DNA from: Candidatus Omnitrophota bacterium
Lineage (GTDB): Bacteria; Ratteibacteria; UBA8468; MWAK01
Assembly: GCA_026387085.1 (NCBI GenBank)
Contig: JAPLMK010000105.1
Location: 1-12,453, forward strand
DNA: 12,453 nt
Reading direction: 5' to 3'
Shown: piece by piece, positions 1 through 4,521 of the stretch
How the letters are laid out: each line of letters opens with the position of its first letter
How positions within the stretch are numbered: position 1 is the first letter of the stretch
The notes under the pieces: model-generated
Told to the model about the DNA's origin: nothing
Databases searched by the model: none
Seen by the model: the letters and a program-made list of their open reading frames with translations, nothing else
Translations under genes and position numbers: made by a program

Positions 1-90
1 AAGGCGCGCCGGGCCGTAGTGAATTAACTTCTCCCGCGGCCGTTCCACCCGGGCTAAATCCCTGATCATCAACTTTCGATTCTCTGCCAT
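1..90 (-). CDS. radC: RadC-family (UPF0758) protein, N-terminal fragment
   Basis: On the minus strand an ATG at 90-88 opens a frame that stays open for 30 codons to the window edge. Its N-terminus contains a stretch reading RPREKLIHYGPARL, which matches the conserved start of RadC proteins (RPReKLxxxGpxxLsxxELLA). RadC is a JAB1/MPN-type metalloprotein family; the repair role of the name is disputed and many members sit near mobile DNA. The catalytic HxH...D region would lie outside the window, so activity cannot be judged. The gene is divergent from fur, with about 120 bases between the starts. No clear Shine-Dalgarno precedes the ATG. The family call rests on this one short motif. Confidence 0.72.
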   Translation of the reverse strand, partial: MAENRKLMIRDLARVERPREKLIHYGPARL

Positions 91-100
91 CCGCGAAGAT

Positions 101-130
101 ATATTAACAGTTAAACGTAATAAACGTCAA
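101..130 (-). promoter_or_regulatory. Possible divergent promoter for radC
   Basis: Reading the minus strand, TTGACG (130-125) is followed after 18 bases by TAATAT (106-101), which would place transcription start only a few bases ahead of the radC ATG at 90. The -35 is good and the -10 is mediocre. A heptamer TAAACGT is directly repeated at 112-118 and 121-127 within this stretch, 9 bases apart, and might be an operator. This is a tentative call. Confidence 0.3.
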
Positions 131-148
131 ACAAATTCGCCGCCTGGT

Positions 149-178
149 TTGACAGAAACCTTCCTTCTGCGGTAAAAT
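149..178 (+). promoter_or_regulatory. Sigma70-type promoter of the fur-feo operon
   Basis: A perfect -35 TTGACA at 149-154 is followed, after an 18-base spacer, by TAAAAT at 173-178 (5 of 6 to the -10 consensus). The predicted start lies near 184-186, inside the Fur box that follows immediately. This places the ATG at 177 within the promoter and rules it out as the usual start of fur. Confidence 0.7.
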
Positions 179-197
179 GATAATGATTTTCAATTTC
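178..197 (+). promoter_or_regulatory. Fur box over the transcription start of fur-feo
   Basis: Positions 179-197 match the classical 19-base Fur box GATAATGATAATCATTATC at 15 of 19 positions. In the 7-1-7 form (TGATAATnATTATCA), 178-192 match at 13 of 14 specified bases. The box overlaps the end of the -10 element and the predicted start site, the expected place for a repressor. Because a Fur-family gene and ferrous iron transport genes follow directly, iron-dependent repression with autoregulation is the natural inference. Confidence 0.72.
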
Positions 198-212
198 AAG
201 AAGGAGACTGAC

Positions 213-656
213 GTGAAAAACAAAGAAAAAAATCTATTCCAAAATTATCTTTCAACCCATAAATTTAAGCACAGCAAGCAACGAAAGGGGATATTGGAGA
301 TATTTCTCAGTATCGACCGGCACCTGACTGCCGAAGAGTTATACCGGGCCGTGAAACAGAAATATCCCTCGGTGGGGTTTGCCACGGTCTACCGCACCCT
401 GAAACTGCTCTGCGCCACCGGCCTCTGCCGGGAACTGAAACTGGAAAGCGGCCCGGCCCGGTACGAGCATCTTTACGGCCACAAGCACCACGACCATCTC
501 ATCTGCACCGGCTGCGGCCGGTTCGTGGAAGTAATCGACCCGGAGATTGAACGGCTCCAGCAAAAATTGAGCAAGACCCATGGGTTCCTCCCCCAGGAAC
601 ACCGGATGGAACTCTACGGAATATGTCCTGAATGCCGGAACAAAAATAATGGTTAA
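213..656 (+). CDS. fur: Ferric uptake regulator, Fur family
   Basis: This is a 147-residue metal-dependent repressor of typical Fur length. The start chosen is GTG at 213, because AAGGAG at 201-206 lies six bases upstream. The in-frame ATG at 177 falls in the promoter and Fur box. The N-terminal half is the winged helix, with a recognition region of the form GFATVYRTLKLL (residues 55-66). The C-terminal half is the dimer and metal domain: HHDH at 92-95, a first zinc pair C98/C101 and a second pair C138/C141, the structural Cys4 zinc site of Fur/PerR proteins. PerR or Zur specificity cannot be excluded from the protein alone, but the co-transcribed feoB and feoA genes and the Fur box at its promoter favour iron. 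The 3' end overlaps the next start by eight bases, so the genes are probably translationally coupled. Confidence 0.93.
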   Translation: MKNKEKNLFQNYLSTHKFKHSKQRKGILEIFLSIDRHLTAEELYRAVKQKYPSVGFATVYRTLKLLCATGLCRELKLESGPARYEHLYGHKHHDHLICTGCGRFVEVIDPEIERLQQKLSKTHGFLPQEHRMELYGICPECRNKNNG

Positions 657-1185
657 TCTTGAAAGCACGCTCAAAACCCCGCCGGGGTTGAGAAGAATTG
701 CCCTGGTCGGTAATCCCAACGTCGGCAAATCGGCGCTCTTCAACCGGCTGACCGGCGCCTACGTAAACGTATCCAATTATCCCGGCACCACGGTGGAAGT
801 CAGCCGGGGCCGAACGGAAATCGGCGGCGAAATCTTCGAAGTTTTAGACACGCCGGGTATGTATTCGCTCCTGCCGGTCACGGAAGAAGAACGGGTCGCC
901 CGGAACATTCTGCTCCGGGAAAAGCCGGAGGTTGTCATTCACATAATTGACGCCAAAAACCTGGAGCGGATGCTTTCGCTGACCCTTCAGTTGATTGAAG
1001 CTAAATTACCGGTTGTTCTGGTACTGAATATTATGGACGACGCCGAAAAAATAGGATTCAAGATTAATCTCCGGCAATTGGAAAAAGAACTGAAGATTCC
1101 GGTTTTAGCCACCGTTTCCACTACCGGACGCGGGGTCGATATCCTGAGAGGAAAGGTTGAGGAATATGTACGGAACAAAAGATAA
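649..1185 (+). CDS. feoB: FeoB G domain as a separate protein (split ferrous iron transporter)
   Basis: A 178-residue stand-alone GTPase corresponds to the cytosolic N-terminal domain of FeoB. All G motifs are visible: G1 GNPNVGKS (21-28), G2 in YPGTTVE (44-50), G3 DTPG (67-70), G4 NIMD (127-130) and a G5-like STTGRG (157-162). The frame ends at a stop just after the G domain, and the helical and membrane parts of FeoB follow in the next gene. The ATG at 649 overlaps the fur stop and has no obvious Shine-Dalgarno, so translation likely depends on coupling to fur. The frame is open further upstream inside fur, but that extension has no FeoB character. In FeoB the G domain gates Fe2+ transport through the membrane domain; here the two parts would have to associate as separate chains. 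Confidence 0.88.
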   Translation: MVNLESTLKTPPGLRRIALVGNPNVGKSALFNRLTGAYVNVSNYPGTTVEVSRGRTEIGGEIFEVLDTPGMYSLLPVTEEERVARNILLREKPEVVIHIIDAKNLERMLSLTLQLIEAKLPVVLVLNIMDDAEKIGFKINLRQLEKELKIPVLATVSTTGRGVDILRGKVEEYVRNKR

Positions 1186-2620
1186 AACAGCCGGGGATTT
1201 TCTGGAAATATCCCTGGAGAAGATAGAAACCCTGCTCAAAGGCGGCTACAACATCTCAAAACGCGCCGTGGCCTTGCTGCTGCTCCAGGAAGACGATGAA
1301 CTGACCTCGCTGGCAGTAACCGCCGAACACCCGGCTATTTCCGCCGAAATAGCCGAAATAGTAATCCAGACCAAAGCCCATTACCAGGAACCTTTAACCT
1401 ATTTAATCGCCTTGAGGCGGCAGGAAGAGGTCAACCGGATAGTCAAGGGGACAGTGGAATACCGGCCGGGGCCAAAACTACCGCTGAGAGAACAATTAAG
1501 CCGCATCATGACCAATCCGGTCACCGGAACTCCCCTGCTCCTCCTGATACTCTATTTCGGCCTCTATAAATTCGTGGGCGGTTTCGGCGCGGGCACCCTG
1601 GTTAACTTCATCGAAATTGATATCTTTGAAAAAATCATCAACCCTTTCGTGGAAAGAACCTTTGCTCTCCTCATCCCCTGGCCGGTTTTCCGGGACCTGT
1701 TTGCCGGCGATTACGGAATTATAACCCTGGGAATACGCTATGCGGTTGCCTTGATATTGCCCATTGTCACTACCTTCTTTCTCGTTTTTGCCGTCATCGA
1801 AGATACCGGATATCTGCCCCGGCTTGCCCTGCTTATCGACCGGATATTTAAAAAAATAGGACTGACCGGGCGGGCGGTCATACCCATTGTCCTGGGCCTG
1901 GGGTGCGGCACGATGGCCACGATGGTAACCCGGACCCTGCCCACCAAAAGGGAACGCGTCATTGCCACGCTTTTACTGGCCCTGGCTGTCCCCTGTTCGG
2001 CCCAGATGGGAGTAATCCTGGGTCTTTTAGCCGGCAACCCAAAAGCCCTTTTCGTCTGGGCCGTCGTGGTAATAACCATATTCGTTCTGGTGGGCTATTT
2101 TGCCTCCATGATTATCCCCGGAGACGAACCTTCATTTTACATGGAAATTCCGCCCCTGCGGTTACCTAACCTGAAGAACATCTCCGCCAAAACATACGCC
2201 CGGGTCCGGTGGTACTTCATTGAAATTCTGCCCATGTTCATCCTGGCCAGTATTTTAATCTGGTTTGGCCAGTTGTCCGGACTATTCCGCCTGCTTACCG
2301 GTGTCCTGGAACATCCGGTCCGCTGGATAGGCCTCCCCGACCAAACCGCGGTATCTTTTCTTTTCGGTTTCTTCCGGAGAGATTACGGAGCCGCCGGGCT
2401 CTATGACCTAAAAAAAACCGGCTTGCTTTCCGGAAACCAACTGGTCGTTGCCTGTGTAACCTTAACGCTTTTTCTGCCCTGCGTCGCCCAATTTATGATG
2501 AACGTAAAGGAACGGGGCTGGAAGACCGGGCTGGCCATATCCATTTTTGTCCTTTTATTCTCTTTTTCGGCTGGATATTTTGTCAGCCAGGTTCTGAACT
2601 TATTGGGAGTATATCTATGA
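1166..2620 (+). CDS. feoB: FeoB membrane domain with helical spacer, separate protein
   Basis: About 484 residues form the rest of a ferrous iron transporter B. The first 100 residues are the helical spacer that follows the G domain in ordinary FeoB; the remainder is a multi-pass inner-membrane protein. Counting from the ATG, diagnostic stretches are EDTGYLPRLALLIDR (about 212-226), GLGCGTMATMVTRTL (244-258), AVPCSAQMGVI (274-284) and LPCVAQF near 437-443. These correspond to the two Gate regions and the FeoB_C core, with the conserved Gate cysteines kept. The start is either ATG 1166 or TTG 1157; GAGG and AAAGG lie just upstream of both, and both overlap the end of the G-domain gene. The split falls exactly at the linker between G domain and helical domain, and both halves look intact, so I read it as a natural two-gene FeoB rather than a damaged one. 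Its stop overlaps the feoA start (ATGA). Confidence 0.88.
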   Translation: MYGTKDKTAGDFLEISLEKIETLLKGGYNISKRAVALLLLQEDDELTSLAVTAEHPAISAEIAEIVIQTKAHYQEPLTYLIALRRQEEVNRIVKGTVEYRPGPKLPLREQLSRIMTNPVTGTPLLLLILYFGLYKFVGGFGAGTLVNFIEIDIFEKIINPFVERTFALLIPWPVFRDLFAGDYGIITLGIRYAVALILPIVTTFFLVFAVIEDTGYLPRLALLIDRIFKKIGLTGRAVIPIVLGLGCGTMATMVTRTLPTKRERVIATLLLALAVPCSAQMGVILGLLAGNPKALFVWAVVVITIFVLVGYFASMIIPGDEPSFYMEIPPLRLPNLKNISAKTYARVRWYFIEILPMFILASILIWFGQLSGLFRLLTGVLEHPVRWIGLPDQTAVSFLFGFFRRDYGAAGLYDLKKTGLLSGNQLVVACVTLTLFLPCVAQFMMNVKERGWKTGLAISIFVLLFSFSAGYFVSQVLNLLGVYL

Positions 2621-2898
2621 AATTTAGATTCCGCGGGAATCCGGACAAAAATACGCGCGGCAACATTATGCCTCTGGCAAAATTAAAAATCGGGCAAAAG
2701 GTAGTGGTTACCCGCCTTAACACCAAGGACCGCCACCGGCTTCAAAAGATTATGGCGATGGGAATCCTGCCCGGAAAAACCATAACTCTTCTCCAGAAGT
2801 TTCCTTCCTATGTTTTTCAAGCAGGCCACTCCCAGTTTGCCGTAGACCGGGAACTGGCTGAGGCCATTATCGTGCAGGACTCGGAACAAGGAATTTAA
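2617..2898 (+). CDS. feoA: FeoA, small SH3-like ferrous iron transport protein
   Basis: A 93-residue protein contains a FeoA-type SH3-like domain (about residues 18-88), with the family pattern LxxGxxxxVxRL...RLxxMGIxPGxxI. FeoA is a small cytosolic partner needed for FeoB-dependent Fe2+ import. The ATG at 2617 overlaps the stop of the membrane gene (ATGA), and GGGAG at 2605-2609 is well spaced, so I use this start. It gives a basic 17-residue N-terminal extension before a second possible start at 2668, which has a poorer ribosome site. Gene order (feoA last, after feoB) is the reverse of the common feoAB arrangement. No hairpin terminator is visible after it. Confidence 0.88.
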   Translation: MKFRFRGNPDKNTRGNIMPLAKLKIGQKVVVTRLNTKDRHRLQKIMAMGILPGKTITLLQKFPSYVFQAGHSQFAVDRELAEAIIVQDSEQGI

Positions 2899-2917
2899 CT
2901 TAAATAGCACAAACGAC

Positions 2918-2946
2918 TTGACAGGATATATTTAGTGGATTATAAT
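2918..2946 (+). promoter_or_regulatory. Fully consensus sigma70 promoter of the sulfur operon
   Basis: TTGACA at 2918-2923, a 17-base spacer, and TATAAT at 2941-2946 match the consensus at all twelve positions with optimal spacing. Transcription would start near 2953. An inverted pair TTTAGT (2931-2936) and ACTAAA (2950-2955) flanks the -10 box and could be an operator, but its inner bases are not symmetric. Such a strong promoter suits control by attenuation downstream. Confidence 0.85.
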
Positions 2947-2983
2947 ATTACTAAAATCATTACAATAGTAAGGAATACGCAAA

Positions 2984-3115
2984 ATGATACAGTTAAACCA
3001 AACAACAGAAAAAGGAATCCGTCCTGAAAAGAACTACATCATCCGCCAGCAGAAGGCGCGCATGGTCATGTGTTGTTGCATGCGAAACTTTTTTCTGGTA
3101 ATGGGGAAAAATTAA
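2984..3115 (+). CDS. Cysteine leader peptide of a transcription attenuator
   Basis: A 43-codon reading frame starts at ATG 2984 with AAGGA at 2970-2974, about 30 bases after the predicted transcription start. It encodes a peptide with three consecutive cysteines at residues 30-32 (codons TGT TGT TGC, 3071-3079), flanked by methionines at 27, 29, 33 and 40. I recognise no protein domain. Its value is positional: the Cys run ends 15 bases before one arm of an antiterminator, and its stop codon lies 10 bases after that arm. The operon downstream makes cysteine. This is the geometry of amino-acid leader peptides such as those of trp and his operons, here with cysteine as the sensed residue and methionine as a possible second one. 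A stem CGCATG/CATGCG (3059-3064 with 3079-3084) encloses most of the Cys codons and may act as an early pause hairpin. The mechanism is inferred; codons, signals and pairing are directly visible. Confidence 0.8.
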   Translation: MIQLNQTTEKGIRPEKNYIIRQQKARMVMCCCMRNFFLVMGKN

Positions 3116-3166
3116 ATTATGTAACATTAAATTCTTCAAAAAAGATTTAAAAAGCCCATTACCAGA
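3094..3166 (+). promoter_or_regulatory. Antiterminator pairing of the cysteine attenuator
   Basis: CTGGTAATGGG at 3095-3105 is exactly complementary to CCCATTACCAG at 3155-3165. One more pair (T3094 with A3166) gives twelve uninterrupted base pairs. The right arm is the same segment that forms the left half of the terminator, so the two structures exclude each other. The left arm lies inside the leader peptide frame just after the Cys codons, so ribosome position decides which hairpin forms. Confidence 0.8.
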
Positions 3167-3196
3167 CAAATAAGGTAACGGGCTTTTTCTTATTTT
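3149..3196 (+). terminator. Intrinsic terminator (attenuator) before the sulfur operon
   Basis: AAAAAGCCCATTACC at 3149-3163 pairs with GGTAACGGGCTTTTT at 3174-3188 around a 10-base loop. There are fourteen pairs with a single A/C mismatch, followed by a T-rich tail (CTTATTTT, 3189-3196). It lies between the promoter and the first structural gene, after a leader peptide, so it should end transcription unless the antiterminator forms first. Confidence 0.88.
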
Positions 3197-3203
3197 AAGG
3201 TCT

Positions 3204-3273
3204 CCTGCGCCAAGGTTTACCTCACCGAAGCTTCCGCCTTCGCCAAGGCTACGGCGGACACAGTTAGCGCAGG
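3204..3273 (+). repeat. Palindromic repeat copy A, nested in a longer inverted repeat, before yezD
   Basis: The core CCGCC-TTC-GCC-AA-GGC-TAC-GGCGG (3234-3257) forms an imperfect hairpin. It is enclosed by outer arms CCTGCGC (3204-3210) and GCGCAGG (3267-3273). Related cores occur before metY (4484-4508), cysK (5908-5931) and the cystathionine lyase gene (8264-8293). Read on the minus strand the core encodes a SLGEGG-like peptide. Here the ribosome site AGGAG of yezD follows after about 30 bases. Confidence 0.75.
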
Positions 3274-3300
3274 CAGGCGATGACAACCAAAGGAGAGCAT

Positions 3301-3483
3301 ATGGAAGGAAACAAGAAGAGCATAAACGAATCAATTGTAAACGAAATCGCCAAAAAAATACGGAACATCAAATACGGTTCGATTACGATTACGATCCACA
3401 ATTCAAAGATAGTCCAAACGGAAATAGCGGAAAAGGAACGCTATGAAAACGCCGGGCAAATTGAAAAAGGAGGTGGTATCTGA
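3301..3483 (+). CDS. yezD: YezD-family (DUF2292) small protein
   Basis: This 60-residue protein matches the DUF2292/YezD family. Its core at residues 15-48 reads IAKKIRNIKYGSITITIHN then SKIVQTEIAEKERYE, the family's pattern of IxxxLxxIxYGSVxIxVHxGxVVQIExxEKxR. The biochemical role is not established. Family members are frequently found with sulfate assimilation and cysteine or methionine genes, which fits its place as first structural gene of this operon. ATG 3301 is chosen because AGGAG (3291-3295) lies five bases upstream; an in-frame ATG at 3280 sits before that site. The tail, rich in Glu, Lys and Gly, overlaps a very strong Shine-Dalgarno for whatever is translated next. Confidence 0.85.
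   Translation: MEGNKKSINESIVNEIAKKIRNIKYGSITITIHNSKIVQTEIAEKERYENAGQIEKGGGI
3467..3474 (+). promoter_or_regulatory. Strong Shine-Dalgarno at the end of yezD
   Basis: AAGGAGGT at 3467-3474 is a full match to the anti-Shine-Dalgarno and is the strongest site in the window, yet no ATG, GTG or TTG stands at normal distance in the frame that stays open. A CTG at 3480, overlapping the yezD stop as CTGA, is five bases downstream. It may start the micro-gene at 3480-3596 or help reload ribosomes for the DUF3034 gene. Confidence 0.5.
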
Positions 3484-3596
3484 ATCTAAACGCGTTTTGC
3501 GTGACCATATACCGGACTACCGGAAAAAAAATAATAAAAGCCGATATGACCAAACAACTGGAACATCAGGCACAACCTTCCGGAGAAATAAAATGA
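3480..3596 (+). CDS. Possible 38-codon micro-gene with CTG start
   Basis: After the strong ribosome site at 3467-3474, a frame opening with CTG at 3480 runs 38 codons to TGA at 3594-3596. Its start overlaps the yezD stop (CTGA) and its end overlaps the DUF3034 start (ATGA), so it fills the gap between the two genes exactly. The predicted peptide begins with a hydrophobic and aromatic stretch (NLNAFCVTIYRTTGKK) and ends polar and Gln-rich. I recognise no family. Alternative starts inside it are GTG at 3501 and ATG at 3546. CTG starts are rare, so the gap could instead be an untranslated spacer; the double overlap is the main argument for coding. Confidence 0.35.
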   Translation: MNLNAFCVTIYRTTGKKIIKADMTKQLEHQAQPSGEIK

Positions 3597-4423
3597 AACT
3601 TATTAAGTTAGTTTTGGGAATTGCGGTACTGACGATTACCCTTTCATCCGGCATCGCACGCGCAGGAGTTCCGTTTACCAACATAGAAGGAGTCGGCGGC
3701 GTGGCATTAAATCCACTCGCTTATCCGGCCTCAGATTCCAGCGGAACCGGCACACAGGTCTTCAGCAAGCCCCGGTTCGGAATCTGGTACGTCAACCTCA
3801 ACGACGTCAAGACCGACTGGACGAGCATCGGAATTGCGGATACCTTTTTCAATCGGCTGGAGGTTTCGTACAGTTACGAAACCATCGCCGTCTCCGGTTT
3901 CCCCGAGAACCTGCACAAGAACAACCTGGGCGCAAAGTTACTTTTGGTCCCGGAAAACGCCGGAGGCCATAATTTCATTCCGGCAGTATCCGTCGGCGGC
4001 ATCTGGAAGAACACGTCTGACCTCCCGGCCGGATGGGGATTTGATGACAACGGAACCGACGCGTACCTGGTTGTAACCAAATTGATTACGCAGTTGCCCA
4101 AACCGGTCCTGATTTCCGGAGGCATACTCCAGACCAGCGGTCTGGCTACCGGAGTCTTCGGTTATGACAATGAAAGCGATACCGTTTTCTTCGGCAACGT
4201 TGACGTAATCGTGACAAACAACCTGGTCCTCGGAGTAGAGTATAAAGAAGGAGCGAAATTCAAAGATTGGAAGAACGCCGATTACTGGAACGCACACCTT
4301 GCCTATCTTGCCAACAAGAACCTTTCGCTCATAGCCGCCTATCTCAACGCGGGAGATGAAAAGTCGACCAGCAAGTTCGGCCTGGGCGAAGGTTTTGTAC
4401 TAAGCGCCCAGTATTCATTCTGA
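3593..4423 (+). CDS. DUF3034-like outer-membrane protein with signal peptide
   Basis: This 276-residue protein begins with a Sec signal peptide: basic MKLIK, a hydrophobic core to about residue 17, and an ARA cleavage motif giving A24|G25. The mature part opens with a GVGGVALNPLAYPA stretch, which I associate with DUF3034 proteins, and continues with alternating, glycine- and aromatic-rich strands typical of a beta-barrel. It ends in Phe after SAQYS, resembling the outer-membrane assembly signal. No catalytic motif is evident. ATG 3593 is preferred over the in-frame start at 3443 because the signal peptide begins there and GGAG (3582-3585) is upstream. Within a cysteine operon, a channel or binding role for a sulfur compound is conceivable but not shown by the sequence. 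Confidence 0.72.
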   Translation: MKLIKLVLGIAVLTITLSSGIARAGVPFTNIEGVGGVALNPLAYPASDSSGTGTQVFSKPRFGIWYVNLNDVKTDWTSIGIADTFFNRLEVSYSYETIAVSGFPENLHKNNLGAKLLLVPENAGGHNFIPAVSVGGIWKNTSDLPAGWGFDDNGTDAYLVVTKLITQLPKPVLISGGILQTSGLATGVFGYDNESDTVFFGNVDVIVTNNLVLGVEYKEGAKFKDWKNADYWNAHLAYLANKNLSLIAAYLNAGDEKSTSKFGLGEGFVLSAQYSF

Positions 4424-4441
4424 ATTTAAAAGGTACAAAAC

Positions 4442-4470
4442 GAGGAGGGGGCGTAAACCGACCCCTCCTC
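4442..4470 (+). promoter_or_regulatory. Perfect 9-bp hairpin between the DUF3034 gene and metY
   Basis: GAGGAGGGG (4442-4450) and CCCCTCCTC (4462-4470) form an uninterrupted stem with an 11-base loop. There is no T-run after it, so it is not a normal intrinsic terminator. It could mark a processing or stability boundary in the operon mRNA, lowering or protecting one side. Confidence 0.55.
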
Positions 4471-4480
4471 ACAACTAAAA

Positions 4481-4510
4481 CGGCCGCCTTCGCCAAAAGC
4501 TTCGGCGACC
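4481..4510 (+). repeat. Palindromic repeat copy B, abutting the metY ribosome site
   Basis: The element CCGCC TTCGCC AAAA GC TTCGGCGACC is a variant of the copies before yezD, cysK and the cystathionine lyase gene. TCGCC (4490-4494) pairs with GGCGA (4504-4508). The metY Shine-Dalgarno AAAGGAG (4511-4517) begins at the very next base. Confidence 0.7.
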
Positions 4511-4521
4511 AAAGGAGAAAA

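Noticed and set aside
649..1190. FeoB split as a sequencing frameshift
   Set aside because: The break lies exactly at a domain linker, both sides have usable start or stop signals, and no homopolymer run long enough to explain an indel is at the junction. I keep it only as a check to make on raw reads.
2984..2990. ATGATAC at the leader start as a second Rrf2 operator
   Set aside because: Only one half-site is present; no GTATCAT follows at the right distance.
2947..3300. SAM riboswitch or T-box leader before the sulfur genes
   Set aside because: I see no T-box sequence and no multi-helix arrangement of a SAM riboswitch; the leader peptide with its two competing hairpins explains the region.
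2993..3334. Minus-strand 113-codon open frame
   Set aside because: It lies antisense to the leader, terminator and repeat, has no ribosome site, and its SLGEGG segment is just the palindromic repeat read backwards.
3443..3592. N-terminal extension of the DUF3034 protein
   Set aside because: The extra 50 residues are polar and would bury the signal peptide that begins at 3593.
4442..4470. Intrinsic terminator after the DUF3034 gene
   Set aside because: The stem is strong but no T-run follows, so I list it as a hairpin only.
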